Below are positions 1 through 11,251 of a stretch of DNA of 64,000 bases, in pieces. The DNA lies in contig NZ_CP019511.1 in assembly GCF_002002925.1 (NCBI RefSeq), forward strand, positions 3,317,001 through 3,381,000, in the 5' to 3' direction. The notes under the pieces are model-generated. The model saw only the letters and a list, made by a program, of their open reading frames with translations. It was not told where the DNA came from and made no database searches. The first letter of the stretch is position 1; each line of letters begins with the position of its first letter. Source of the DNA: Sphingomonas sp. LM7 (GTDB taxonomy: Bacteria > Pseudomonadota > Alphaproteobacteria > Sphingomonadales > Sphingomonadaceae). Made by a program: the position numbers and the translations under genes.

Positions 1-77
1 TCTTTTTCCCCTCAGACGGCACGGGGTGATTGCTTGCGAGTGCGCCTCGCTCGACAATAGGGCAACCCAAGCCCTCA

Positions 78-894
<817 letters not shown>

Positions 895-917
895 TGCCCT
901 CTCCCCGCCCCTTCGGG

Positions 918-1412
918 TCAACAGCGCTCCGCATTGTTGACGTGCGTCGCAACAGTGCGCGGTCTCGGTGCATCGCATTGCCAGACCCTCACCTCTTCCT
1001 CGAACCGCTCTCCGCCGCTGCGGTGACTGGCGATGAAGTGGATGCGGGTGGGGACGATGCTGCCGCCCTTATATTCGGGCCGGATTTCCAGCTCGTTTTC
1101 TTCATGCCCCTGCACGAAGCGGCGGAGCCTGCCGACGATCGCGGCGTGCGCTTCGGCGGCGTCGGGCGTGACGTAGACGATGTTGCGCGGATCGTCGTCC
1201 CCGCCCAGGTTGGTGGGGAAAAGATAGATCTTTACCAGCGATCCGAAGGCTAGCAGCCTGTCGGCATGCTCCCGGGATCGTATCTGGGAGAATTTGAAGG
1301 GCATCGGCGGCGCGCCCAACAAGATGACTCTTTGCGCCAGCGTGCCGGGGGCGACGACGAGCGCGCCGGGCAGCAGCGACGCTCCGACCAACAGCCGCCA
1401 TGCCCGTGTCAT
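918..1412 (-). CDS. Secreted hypothetical protein, paralogue of the adjacent downstream gene
   Basis: A 164-residue protein. The start at 1412 follows GGGAG by eight bases and opens directly on a signal peptide (MTRAWRLLVGASLLPGALVV..., cleavage likely near TLAQ). The mature domain shares FPTNLGG, VTPDAAEAHA, LEIRPEYKGGSIVPTRI and VWQCD with the 370-894 product, so the pair arose by duplication. A periplasmic or exported location is inferred from the signal peptide. I do not recognise the family. It sits downstream of thiC on the same strand, with a strong hairpin (1541-1565) between, so it probably has its own transcript. Confidence 0.65.
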   Translation of the reverse strand: MTRAWRLLVGASLLPGALVVAPGTLAQRVILLGAPPMPFKFSQIRSREHADRLLAFGSLVKIYLFPTNLGGDDDPRNIVYVTPDAAEAHAAIVGRLRRFVQGHEENELEIRPEYKGGSIVPTRIHFIASHRSGGERFEEEVRVWQCDAPRPRTVATHVNNAERC

Positions 1413-1540
1413 TGCGTCATCTCCCGGTTGCCTTGCTGCGCAGGCTATCAGGTTTGTATCGGTTTTGGGGGCAAGCTCGTCCATTCCGGAGGTGATTCTG
1501 CACGACCATGCGCGCTCCTTCCCTTGCAGCGAATGGTCCC

Positions 1541-1565
1541 CCTCCCCGAGGCGAGCTCGGGGAGG
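1541..1565 (-). terminator. Hairpin downstream of thiC
   Basis: A perfect 10-bp stem (CCTCCCCGAG / CTCGGGGAGG) with a 5-base loop lies 12 bases after the thiC stop. There is no T-run on the minus strand after the stem, so it may be a weak or Rho-assisted terminator, or an mRNA 3'-end stabiliser. Confidence 0.4.
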
Positions 1566-1577
1566 AATTAATGGGTC

Positions 1578-3612
<2,035 letters not shown>

Positions 3613-3650
3613 GCACGCGGTCTTAGGCCGATGGGGGCGGGAGGGGAAAC

Positions 3651-3685
3651 GAAAAAGGGCGCCAGCCTGACGGCGGACGCCCTTT
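3651..3685 (-). terminator. Rho-independent terminator of the small lipoprotein gene
   Basis: On the minus strand AAAGGGCG pairs with CGCCCTTT and runs into TTTC, 18 bases after the stop at 3703. It has the stem and T-run of an intrinsic terminator. Confidence 0.75.
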
Positions 3686-3702
3686 CGTGCCTTGCCGGCG
3701 GA

Positions 3703-3990
3703 TTACATATGGTTGGCGGCCTGTTGCTCGACGCGGGCATCGTCGTCGTCATCGGCCTTGTCGGCCATCGCCTCGCCGCGGTCCTCGACATTGTCGGCCT
3801 GGGCTTCGAGCGAATCGTGGAGCTGGTCGTTGCCGGCGGCGGCGGCCGCATCGGCCTGATTCTCGAGCATGTCCGACTGGTTCTCGGCCATGGCCTCGAT
3901 ATTGTCGGCGGCCCGATCGTCGGCATTCTGGCCGCAGGCGCCGAGCGCGAACAGGCCGGCAACCGCAGTCGCCTTGAGCAGAATCTTCAT
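3703..3990 (-). CDS. Small acidic lipoprotein, hypothetical
   Basis: A 95-residue product that starts at the ATG at 3990, eight bases after AGGGG. Residues 1-17 are a lipoprotein signal peptide with lipobox LGAC (MKILLKATAVAGLFALGAC), so the mature protein should be lipid-anchored. The rest is hydrophilic, rich in Ala, Asp, Asn, Glu and Gln, with repeated short units of the type D-x-x-x-x-QAD-x-x-ED, and is likely helical. It resembles the short low-complexity lipoproteins common in sphingomonads. The function is unknown. A good terminator follows it. Confidence 0.7.
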   Translation of the reverse strand: MKILLKATAVAGLFALGACGQNADDRAADNIEAMAENQSDMLENQADAAAAAGNDQLHDSLEAQADNVEDRGEAMADKADDDDDARVEQQAANHM

Positions 3991-4094
3991 GGGCATCCCC
4001 TTATGGTTTCGCGGACCTGCCTGGCAGGCCTCGCGCACCAATCGCCGAAACCGCGCGGGGTTCCGGATGCAGGGCCGGGGCGGCCCTGCAGACC

Positions 4095-4262
4095 TTACTT
4101 GATCTTGGCTTCCTTGAACTCGACATGCTTGCGCACGACGGGATCATATTTGCGGAAGGAGAACTTCTCGGTCTGCGTGCGCGGATTCTTCTTCGTGACG
4201 TAGAAGAAACCCGTGTCCGCCGTGCTGACGAGCTTGATCTTGACAGTGGTCGGCTTAGCCAT
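4095..4262 (-). CDS. rpmG: 50S ribosomal protein L33
   Basis: A 55-residue protein starting [20 protein letters not shown], with [24 protein letters not shown] typical of L33. It lacks the CxxC pairs of the zinc-binding form, so it is the zinc-independent type. I chose the start at 4262 over an in-frame ATG 14 codons upstream because L33 begins at this point in other bacteria. It stands alone, with no other ribosomal gene nearby. Confidence 0.96.
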   Translation of the reverse strand: MAKPTTVKIKLVSTADTGFFYVTKKNPRTQTEKFSFRKYDPVVRKHVEFKEAKIK

Positions 4263-4379
4263 GACCCGAAACCCTTGAATCGTTCGAAAAGAAAAGAGCG
4301 GCACGCAGGGCGCACCGCTATCAGGCCGCGGCGGATGCGCGAGTCCCGCGCAAAAGTCAAGAAGCGGCGTTGCGGCCGG

Positions 4380-4958
4380 TCAGTCTTCCTTCCCGGTTTC
4401 GGCAACGACCTTGGCGGCGAAGGCATCGACACGCTGGTCCATCCCCGCCATCGCCTGGGTCATCATCATGCGCTGCGCGGCGAGCACGTCGGGATCGCCC
4501 ATCAGCGACGGCGCCTGCTCGGCATAGGCGCGGCCCGCCGGGGTATCGAAAAAGGCGTTGAGCGACTGGAGCTGGTCGAGCGTGAAGCGCCGCGCATAGG
4601 CGCGCGCCATCGCATCCATCATCGCGGGCATCGTCGCCTTCATGAGGACGATAGCCCGTTCGAACTCGGCCTTGACGAAGCCGTCGACCGCTGCCGACAG
4701 CTTGGGATCGGACTTGATGTCGCCGAACATCGCGTCGTCGAACATCGCCCCGCGCATGTTTTCGAGCATCGGCCGGAGCATCTGCTCGATCATCGCATCG
4801 CGGCGATCGCCGGGCATGAACTTCTCGATCAGCGCCTGTGCCGCGACCAGCCGCGCGGGCTCCGGCGCTGCGGCGACGGGCGGTGCGGTCTGGGCGCCGG
4901 CCCCCGCTGCAGGCACGAGCGCGGCGAGCGCCAATGCCCCGACAGACCACCGCAGCAT
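4380..4958 (-). CDS. DUF2059 domain exported protein
   Basis: A 192-residue protein with an N-terminal signal peptide (MLRWSVGALALAALVPAAGAGAQ). The mature part has the helical pattern of DUF2059: LIEKFMPGDRRDAMIEQML, then YARRFTLDQLQSLNAFFDTPAGRAY, a sequence that recurs in this family. DUF2059 proteins are exported and of unknown biochemical role. The start follows GGGGGGAG. It is upstream of rpmG on the same strand with a gap of about 115 bases, so cotranscription is possible. Confidence 0.8.
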   Translation of the reverse strand: MLRWSVGALALAALVPAAGAGAQTAPPVAAAPEPARLVAAQALIEKFMPGDRRDAMIEQMLRPMLENMRGAMFDDAMFGDIKSDPKLSAAVDGFVKAEFERAIVLMKATMPAMMDAMARAYARRFTLDQLQSLNAFFDTPAGRAYAEQAPSLMGDPDVLAAQRMMMTQAMAGMDQRVDAFAAKVVAETGKED

Positions 4959-5080
4959 CGCACTCTCCCCCCGAACCGCCGCGAGACTGCGGCGCGGCCA
5001 TGCCTAGCGTCCGCCGCGCAGCTTCGCCAGCCGTCTCCGCGGGCGTTGCCGAAGCCGGCGCGATGTGCCGATAAGGTCGG

Positions 5081-5647
5081 ATGGAAGTGCTCGTCCCCGC
5101 CTTTCTGCTCGCGCTGCTGGCACAGATCGGCGATCGGCCGGCGCTGCTGACGGCGGTCCTGGCCGACCGGTTTCGCCGGCCGCTGCTGGTAGCGCTCGCC
5201 GCGGGCATCGCGCATGCGCTCGGTAGCGGGTTCGCGGCACTTGGCGGGGCGCTGGTGGCGCCGATGCTGACTCCGGAGGCGCAATCGCTGCTGCTGGCGA
5301 TCGCATTGCTGGCGGGCGGGGTGACCGGGATAGGGCGTCCGGCGCTGCCCAGCCGGCTCGAGCGCTGGCGGCTGGGGCCGTTCCTGACCCCGATGGCGGG
5401 CATATTCGTGCTCGCGCTGGGCGAGCAGACCCAGTTCGTCACCTTCGCGCTGGCGACGTCGGGCATGCCGTGGTTCGCCGCGGCCGGCGCGACGCTGGGC
5501 GCGCTGGTGGTGGCAGTGGCCGCGGCGCTGCTCGGCGAGGCGGGGTGGGCGCGGCTGCCGCTGCGCTGGTTCCGCTACGCGGCGTCGGCGATCCTGCTGA
5601 TCGCGGGAACCATCATCGGGCTCGGTGCGCTGCGCCTGACCGGCTGA
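5081..5647 (+). CDS. GDT1/TMEM165 (UPF0016)-like membrane protein
   Basis: A 188-residue protein with about six hydrophobic segments arranged as two halves, as in the GDT1 family of Mn2+/Ca2+ exporters. Each half normally carries E-x-G-D-K/R-S/T. Here the first copy reads QIGDRP (residues about 15-20), with Glu replaced by Gln, and the second reads ALGEQT (about 110-115), with the Glu missing and Asp changed to Glu. Overall layout and position of the motifs support the family, but cation-binding residues are altered, so transport activity or ion choice may differ. It is divergent from the DUF2059 gene at 4958, with about 120 bp between. Confidence 0.75.
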   Translation: MEVLVPAFLLALLAQIGDRPALLTAVLADRFRRPLLVALAAGIAHALGSGFAALGGALVAPMLTPEAQSLLLAIALLAGGVTGIGRPALPSRLERWRLGPFLTPMAGIFVLALGEQTQFVTFALATSGMPWFAAAGATLGALVVAVAAALLGEAGWARLPLRWFRYAASAILLIAGTIIGLGALRLTG

Positions 5648-5752
5648 TCGGGCGATCCGATCGCTGGCATCGAAAATACCCCATGGCGAGGCGCGAAGCT
5701 CACCCTATATCGGCTTCGTTGGGCTCACGTATCGTTTTTCCGGAGGCAGAGA

Positions 5753-6250
5753 ATGGCAGACACCAAGGCCGCGCTGGCGACCCCCACCGACCTCAATCGC
5801 AACGACACCAAGAGCGTCGCCGAGGCGCTGAACAGCGCGCTGGCCGATAGCTTCACGCTGTATTTCAAGACCAAGAATTTCCACTGGCACGTCTCGGGCC
5901 CGCATTTCCGCGACTATCACCTGCTGCTCGACGACCAGGCGGCGCAGATCTACGGCGTGACCGACGCGATCGCCGAGCGCGTGCGCAAGACCGGCAACAC
6001 CACGATCCGTTCGATCGGCGACATTGCGCGCCGCCAGACGATCAAGGACAATGACGCCGATTTCGTCTCGCCCGGCGACATGCTCGCCGAGTTGCGCGAC
6101 GACAATCTGAAGCTGGTCGAGAGCTTCCGCGCCGTAAAGGAAGCCGCCGAGAGCGCCGGCGACAACGCGACGTCGGGCATTGTCGACGAATGGACCGACC
6201 AGGCCGAGGAGCGCGCCTGGTTCCTGTTCGAAGCCAGCCGCAAGGGCTGA
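5753..6250 (+). CDS. dps: Dps family ferritin-like DNA-protection protein
   Basis: A 165-residue protein that forms a dodecameric shell, oxidises Fe(II) with peroxide and protects DNA in stress. The ferroxidase residues align in spacing with E. coli Dps: His in FHWHVSG, His and Asp in YHLLLDD, and Asp and Glu in TDAIAE. The start follows CGGAGGC. A strong terminator lies just after the stop, so it is probably monocistronic. The N-terminal tail (MADTKAALATPTDLNRNDTK) is short with only two lysines, so direct DNA binding by the tail is uncertain. Confidence 0.95.
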   Translation: MADTKAALATPTDLNRNDTKSVAEALNSALADSFTLYFKTKNFHWHVSGPHFRDYHLLLDDQAAQIYGVTDAIAERVRKTGNTTIRSIGDIARRQTIKDNDADFVSPGDMLAELRDDNLKLVESFRAVKEAAESAGDNATSGIVDEWTDQAEERAWFLFEASRKG

Positions 6251-6255
6251 CCATC

Positions 6256-6285
6256 AAAGGGCCGGGGCGTTCCCCCGGCCCTTTT
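6256..6285 (+). terminator. Terminator between dps and the convergent gene
   Basis: AAAGGGCCGGGG pairs with CCCCGGCCCTTT over 12 bp with a short loop and continues into TTTT, five bases after the dps stop. The AAA on the other side gives a T-run for the convergent gene ending at 6290, so it probably works in both directions. Confidence 0.85.
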
Positions 6286-6289
6286 CATT

Positions 6290-6613
6290 TCACTTGATCG
6301 CGGCGAGGTCGGTCTCGACCTTCTTGAGCATCTCGTCGGTCAGCTTGCCTTGCGAGAAGGGCTGGACTGCGCGCAGGCTCATGCTCTTGAACATGCCGTA
6401 GGAGGCATGCGTCGTCGTCCCGGGGATATCGGCGTCGAGCACGGCCTTGGCCTGCGGATCGGCGACGATGACTTCGATCGGCGTGTCGAGATTGAACTTC
6501 GCGGCTGGCGCAGCCGGTGCGGCGGCGGGGGCAGCGGGCGCGGGCGCAGTCTGGGCGAACGCCCCCGGCGCAAGAATCATGAGCGCGGCCGCGACCGGAA
6601 CGATGAACTTCAT
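6290..6613 (-). CDS. Exported hypothetical protein
   Basis: A 107-residue protein beginning with a signal peptide (MKFIVPVAAALMILAPGAFAQ), followed by an Ala/Pro-rich linker (about residues 22-38) and a compact domain with FNLDTPIEVIVADPQAKAVLDADIPG and LTDEMLKKVETDLAAI. Family members with this Ala/Pro linker and a DADIPG-like core are common in sphingomonads, but I know of no function. The longer reading frame upstream has no signal peptide and overlaps the next gene, so I kept the start at 6613. It is convergent with dps and shares its terminator. Confidence 0.7.
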   Translation of the reverse strand: MKFIVPVAAALMILAPGAFAQTAPAPAAPAAAPAAPAAKFNLDTPIEVIVADPQAKAVLDADIPGTTTHASYGMFKSMSLRAVQPFSQGKLTDEMLKKVETDLAAIK

Positions 6614-6720
6614 GTGATCGGAACCCTCTTGCCAATACCGGCTTTGCTGCCGGCGGCGCGAGCTTACCCGCAACTTCATGGCAGCGCCATTGCAGCGCCC
6701 CGCGGCGCGCGCGGGCGCGG

Positions 6721-7557
6721 CTAGGCTGCGCCGAGCGTCAGCAGCCAGATATCGGGCGGCGCGCCGAGGCGGAACGGGCCGCCGCTGGTCCCCAGCCCGG
6801 CGGTGACCACCACCGTGCGGCCGCCCTCGCGTCGAACCCCGCAGCGATATCGCGCGCCATAGCGCGATACCTCGGAGATCGGCCCCAACAGCGGCAGCAC
6901 GACCTGACCGCAATGGGTGTGGCCGGCGAGCAAGAGCGCGATGTCGGACGGGAGCGCCGGCGCGATATCGGGCGAGTGCGTAAGGATCAGGCGCGCGCCG
7001 GGAAGGCGGCGCACCGCCTTGATCGTCGCGGCCAGATCGGCGCGCCCGGTGAAATCGTCGCCGGCGACGCCGAGCGCGAGCGGGCCGCGCGCGATGGCGC
7101 TGTTGTCGACGACGGTCACGCCGGCACGGCGGAGCAGCGCCCGCACCGTATCCGCCCCGGTCCAATGGTCGTGATTGCCCAGCGCCGCGACGACGCCAAG
7201 CCGCGCGCGCAACCGCGACAAGGGCGCGACCATCGGTTCACCGAGCCGCGCGGCGCTGCCCGGAGCATGGCCGAAGATGAAATCGCCGGCGATCAGCACG
7301 ATGTCCGGGCTTAACGCATTGATCTGTTCGACGATGCGCGCAAGCCGGTCGGGCCCCATCGCCGCGGTGCCGATATGCATGTCGCTCAGCAGCACCAGCC
7401 GGATCGGGGGCGCGCCTGCCGGCCAATCCGGCAGGACGATCGCAGCCTCGCGCACGACAGGATCGCGACGTGCCTCCGCGAAGCCGTAGCCTGCGAGCGC
7501 CAACACGGCGACGAACCCGCCCGCGAAGATCACCCATAGCGGATTGCGCCTGATCAT
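6721..7557 (-). CDS. Membrane-anchored metallophosphoesterase (YkuE-like)
   Basis: A 278-residue protein. Residues 8-25 are hydrophobic, an N-terminal membrane anchor or uncleaved signal. The calcineurin-like metal sites are complete: LLSDMHIG, AGDFIFG, ALGNHDHW, LTHSPD and AGHTHCGQV. This pattern is typical of the YkuE-like group thought to act on phosphate esters at the outer face of the membrane. The substrate is not known. It differs from PdeM, the phosphoesterase that usually accompanies the ligase-associated helicase and exonuclease. It is divergent from the serralysin gene, with about 200 bp between that should hold both promoters. Confidence 0.88.
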   Translation of the reverse strand: MIRRNPLWVIFAGGFVAVLALAGYGFAEARRDPVVREAAIVLPDWPAGAPPIRLVLLSDMHIGTAAMGPDRLARIVEQINALSPDIVLIAGDFIFGHAPGSAARLGEPMVAPLSRLRARLGVVAALGNHDHWTGADTVRALLRRAGVTVVDNSAIARGPLALGVAGDDFTGRADLAATIKAVRRLPGARLILTHSPDIAPALPSDIALLLAGHTHCGQVVLPLLGPISEVSRYGARYRCGVRREGGRTVVVTAGLGTSGGPFRLGAPPDIWLLTLGAA

Positions 7558-7762
7558 CCTTCCTCCCTGTCGATCCGGGGGCGCCTCCGCAACGGCGACG
7601 CAAGTGTCGGACTAACACGGCGCGCGGTGCGGGAGGTTCTTTCTGTCGTCCGCGCGGCGTTCCGGACATTTTTGTTTCACTGATGTGTCTGTTTTGCAGT
7701 GCAGCATCGTCTGATGGATTGGGGCGGACGGCATCACGCACCGCTGAAGGTCAGGAGGCATA

Positions 7763-9397
7763 ATGGCGCGTCTGAAATTCATCCAGGAACTCAAATCACT
7801 GGCGCATTTCCGGCTGGACGACGATGTCGCGGGCACGCAGGCACCGGCGAACACGCCCTATCTGCTCGAAGACCTCGACAGCTGGGCCGGCAAGCCGGTG
7901 TTCAACCAGGCGCAGGTCATCGACCAGCTCGACATGGGCGCGAAGATCCAGGGCCAGACGATAAGCTACGGTTTCCTGGACGGCACCTCGGGCAACACCG
8001 GCGGCGAATATGCGGGCTTCTCGCCGCTGAGCGAGACCCAGAAGGCCACCACGCGCGATTCGATGAAGCTGTGGGACGATCTGATCGCGGCGCGCTTCGT
8101 CGAGAAGAACGGCAGCAGCGCGGATATCGTGCTGGGCAACACGACCACCGGCCCGGCGCAGGCCTGGGCATATTACCCCACCGAGGACGGCGATCCGAGC
8201 ACGCCGCAGAGCAGCATCTGGATTGCCGATCCGGACGTCAACTGGACCAACGAGTGGGTCAGCTATGGCGGATATGGCCAGAGCACGATGGTCCACGAGA
8301 TCGGCCACTCGCTCGGGCTCAGCCATCCGGGCGACTATAATTTCGGCGCGGACGAGGATGGCGACGGCGTGGCGGATCCGATCCGCTATGGCAGCGACGC
8401 GGAATATGCGCAGGACTCGCAGGAATATACGATCATGTCGTACTTCCTGAACTGGGAAACGGGCAGCCAGGCGTTCGATCCCTCGCTGCTCGTCCCGACC
8501 AACCCGCAAACGCCGCTGCTGCACGACATCCTGACGGTCCAGGCGAAGTACGGCGCCGATCCGACGACGCGTGCGGGCAGCACGGTCTATTTCGCCAATT
8601 CGACCGCCGGCAACGCCGTCTACGATCTCGAGCATAATCCGTTTCCGTATCTGTCGGTGTACGATGCGGGCGGGATCGACACGTTCGACTTCTCGACCGC
8701 CAGCACCGGGGTGTTCCTCGATCTGCGGCCGGGCGCGTTCAGCTCGGCGTCGAGCGGCTATCTCTCGCTTGACGAGGCCGCCGCCGCGATGGCGGCATAT
8801 AATGCGCTCAAGCCCGAGGGATCGCCGACCACCGAATGGAATCCGGACTTCTACAATAGCTGGACCAGCTACCTCACGTCGAACGGCGCAGGCCGCGTCG
8901 AAGGCGATACCGGCGTGGCCGGGGTGACCGCCACCCTGCATCGCAATATCTCGATCGCGTATAATACCGTGATCGAGAATGCGATCGGCGGCGCGGCGCG
9001 CGACTATCTGGTCGGCAATGACGTCGCCAATCTGCTCAAGGGCAATGGCGGCGACGACGTGCTCAACGGCCTGGGCGGCAACGACCTGTTGTGGGGCGGC
9101 GCGGGCGCGGACGAGTTTCGCTTCTTCGCCGATAGCGGCATCGACACGATCCTCGATTTCCGCTCGGGCACCGACAAGATCGACTTGTCGGAGATCGACG
9201 CGAACACCTTTGCGGAGGGCGACCAGGCGTTCACGTTCATCGGCCGCGGCACGTTCAGCCACACGGCCGGCGAGCTGCTCAGCTATTCCATCCTCGGCGC
9301 ACGCTTCCTCGCGGGCGATTCGGATGGCGACGGCCTGGCCGATTTCGTCATCGGCATCGGCGGCTCGTCGATCCTGCAGAGCGACCTCTTTCTCTGA
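7763..9397 (+). CDS. Serralysin-like M10 metalloprotease with RTX C terminus
   Basis: A 544-residue secreted zinc protease. The catalytic site is HEIGHSLGLSH (from His178), with the Met-turn YTIMSYF about 50 residues later, as in the M10B family. The C-terminal part (about 420-544) has glycine/aspartate nonapeptide repeats (GGDDVLNGLGGNDLLWGGAGADEF region) that bind calcium, followed by the M10 C-terminal secretion domain. There is no N-terminal Sec signal, which fits type I secretion, but no ABC transporter/HlyD pair lies in the window. The start follows AGGAGG by six bases. The RTX block is short, with only a few repeats. Confidence 0.93.
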   Translation: MARLKFIQELKSLAHFRLDDDVAGTQAPANTPYLLEDLDSWAGKPVFNQAQVIDQLDMGAKIQGQTISYGFLDGTSGNTGGEYAGFSPLSETQKATTRDSMKLWDDLIAARFVEKNGSSADIVLGNTTTGPAQAWAYYPTEDGDPSTPQSSIWIADPDVNWTNEWVSYGGYGQSTMVHEIGHSLGLSHPGDYNFGADEDGDGVADPIRYGSDAEYAQDSQEYTIMSYFLNWETGSQAFDPSLLVPTNPQTPLLHDILTVQAKYGADPTTRAGSTVYFANSTAGNAVYDLEHNPFPYLSVYDAGGIDTFDFSTASTGVFLDLRPGAFSSASSGYLSLDEAAAAMAAYNALKPEGSPTTEWNPDFYNSWTSYLTSNGAGRVEGDTGVAGVTATLHRNISIAYNTVIENAIGGAARDYLVGNDVANLLKGNGGDDVLNGLGGNDLLWGGAGADEFRFFADSGIDTILDFRSGTDKIDLSEIDANTFAEGDQAFTFIGRGTFSHTAGELLSYSILGARFLAGDSDGDGLADFVIGIGGSSILQSDLFL

Positions 9398-9407
9398 ACT
9401 GCCTATC

Positions 9408-9430
9408 GCCCGGGCCGAAAGGTCCGGGCG
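9408..9430 (+). terminator. Hairpin after the serralysin gene
   Basis: A 7-bp perfect stem (CGCCCGG / CCGGGCG) lies ten bases after the stop. It has no T-run on the plus strand, so termination activity is uncertain. Confidence 0.35.
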
Positions 9431-9488
9431 AAAACCGTCGCGTCGCTCGTGACGGGAGCGCATCGGCGGCGCTGTGCGTTGCGCGGTG

Positions 9489-11072
9489 ATGCGCGCTTTC
9501 GCCGATCTGCTCGATGCCCTGATCTACACCCGTTCGCGCAACGCCAAGCTGCGGCTGATCGGCGACTATCTGGCGGGCACCCCCGATCCCGATCGCGGCT
9601 GGGCGATGGCGGCGCTGACCGGGAGCCTCGACTTGCCTGCGGTCAAGCCGGCGCTGGTGCGTGCGCTGATCGAATCGCGCGTCGATCCGGTGCTCTATGG
9701 GCTCAGCCGCGACTTCGTCGGCGATTCGGCCGAGACGATTGCGTTGCTGTGGCCCGAGCCCGTGGGGGCCTCGGTGCCCGCCGAGCCGCTGACGCTGTCC
9801 GAAGTGGTGCGGATCCTCGCCACGATCTCGAAATCCGATGCGCCCGCGATGCTGGCGTCGATGCTCGATCGGCTGGAGGCGGACGAGCGGTTCGCGCTGC
9901 TCAAGCTGGCGATGGGAGCGTTGCGCGTCGGGGTTTCGGCGCGGCTCGCCAAGACCGCGCTGGCGCAGGCGTTCGGGCTCGATGTCGATGCCGTGGAGGA
10001 AGTGTGGCACGGGCTGGTGCCGCCCTATGCGCCGCTGTTCGACTGGGCAGAGGGGCGGGGGAGCCAGCCGACTCCGGAGAATGTGCCGGTCTTCCGCCCG
10101 TTCATGCTCGCGCATCCGCTGGAGGAGGCGCAGGTCAGCCTGGACGACTATGCCGCCGAGTGGAAATGGGACGGCATCCGCGTGCAATTGGTCCATGTCG
10201 CGGGCGAGACCCGGCTGTACAGCCGCGCGGGCGACGACATCACCCACAGCTTTCCCGAAGTGGCGAAGGCGTTCGTCACGCCTGGGGTGCTCGACGGCGA
10301 ATTGCTGGTGAAGGGGACGGCGCAGGGCGGGGAAGGCGGCGCGGGGAGTTTCAATGCGCTCCAGCAGCGGCTCGGGCGCAAGGTCGTGCCGGCCAAGACG
10401 CTGGCCGAATATCCCGCGTTCGTGCGGCTGTACGACATATTGTTCGACGGGTTGGAGGATCTGCGGGCGCTGCCCTGGTCCGAACGGCGGGTCCGGCTGG
10501 AGGCGTTTGCGGCGCGGCTCGATGGCGAGCGGTTCGACGTCTCGGTGGTGATCGAGGCGGCGGACTTCGCGGCGCTGGAGGAAATCCGCGCCGGCGCGCG
10601 CGATGCCGCGATCGAAGGGGTGATGCTCAAGCGGCGCGATTCGCCCTATGTGAACGGGCGGCGCGCGGGGCTTTGGTACAAGTGGAAGCGCGATCCGCTC
10701 AACGCCGATTGCGTGCTGATGTATGCCCAGCGCGGCAGCGGCAAGCGCTCGTCCTTCTATTCGGACTTCACCTTCGGCGCGTGGACCGAGAGTGGCGAGC
10801 TGCTCCCGGTCGGCAAGGCCTATTTCGGGTTCACCGACGAGGAGCTGAAGTGGCTCGACCATTTCGTGCGCAACAACACCTTGAAGCGCTTCGGTCCGGT
10901 GCGCGAGGTCGAGAAGTCGCTGGTGCTCGAAGTGGCGTTCGATTCGGTGCACGAGTCGAAGCGCCATAAGTCCGGGCTGGCGATGCGTTTCCCGCGGATC
11001 AGCCGGATCCGGAACGACAAGCCGGCCAGCGAGGCGGATACGATCGCGGGGCTACGGAAGCTGGCGACGTAG
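9489..11072 (+). CDS. ATP-dependent DNA ligase (ligase-associated repair type)
   Basis: A 527-residue ligase that seals nicks using ATP. The N-terminal helical domain (MRAFADLLDALIYTRSRNAK) is followed by the adenylation domain with the nucleophile Lys226 in EWKWDGIR, then DGELLVKG, EGVMLKRRDSPY and the lysine motif LWYKWKRD, and an OB-fold domain to the end. There are no polymerase or nuclease domains, so it is not a full LigD. Its architecture matches the ligase usually found beside an Lhr-like helicase and a beta-CASP exonuclease, both of which lie at 21.7-25.5 kb. The start at 9489 was chosen over an ATG five codons upstream by family alignment; the ribosome site is weak. Confidence 0.92.
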   Translation: MRAFADLLDALIYTRSRNAKLRLIGDYLAGTPDPDRGWAMAALTGSLDLPAVKPALVRALIESRVDPVLYGLSRDFVGDSAETIALLWPEPVGASVPAEPLTLSEVVRILATISKSDAPAMLASMLDRLEADERFALLKLAMGALRVGVSARLAKTALAQAFGLDVDAVEEVWHGLVPPYAPLFDWAEGRGSQPTPENVPVFRPFMLAHPLEEAQVSLDDYAAEWKWDGIRVQLVHVAGETRLYSRAGDDITHSFPEVAKAFVTPGVLDGELLVKGTAQGGEGGAGSFNALQQRLGRKVVPAKTLAEYPAFVRLYDILFDGLEDLRALPWSERRVRLEAFAARLDGERFDVSVVIEAADFAALEEIRAGARDAAIEGVMLKRRDSPYVNGRRAGLWYKWKRDPLNADCVLMYAQRGSGKRSSFYSDFTFGAWTESGELLPVGKAYFGFTDEELKWLDHFVRNNTLKRFGPVREVEKSLVLEVAFDSVHESKRHKSGLAMRFPRISRIRNDKPASEADTIAGLRKLAT

Positions 11073-11080
11073 GGGAGCGT

Positions 11081-11232
11081 ACTCCCCTCCCTGCAGGGAG
11101 GGGCAGGGGGTGGGTGCGCGCGTCTGCGCGCTAAAAAGACTTTATCGCGCAGCATCGCAGCGATGGTCGAGGCATCGAGCCTCGCCCATCGCTAAACCCA
11201 CCCCCAGCCCCTCCCTTTGCAGGGAGGGGAGT
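11081..11232 (+). repeat. Paired REP-like palindromes
   Basis: Two arms (11081-11115 and 11196-11232) are inverted copies of each other, and each also contains its own short palindrome around CCCTCCCTGCAGGGAGGG. It lies between the convergent ligase and S41 peptidase genes. It is probably a REP/BIME-type element that also acts at mRNA 3' ends. Confidence 0.75.
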
Positions 11233-11251
11233 CTTTCTGCCGCGCGGCGCG

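Noticed and set aside
6721..7557. Phosphoesterase as PdeM, partner of the ligase set
   Set aside because: It has a membrane anchor and YkuE-like spacing of motifs, unlike the short soluble PdeM.
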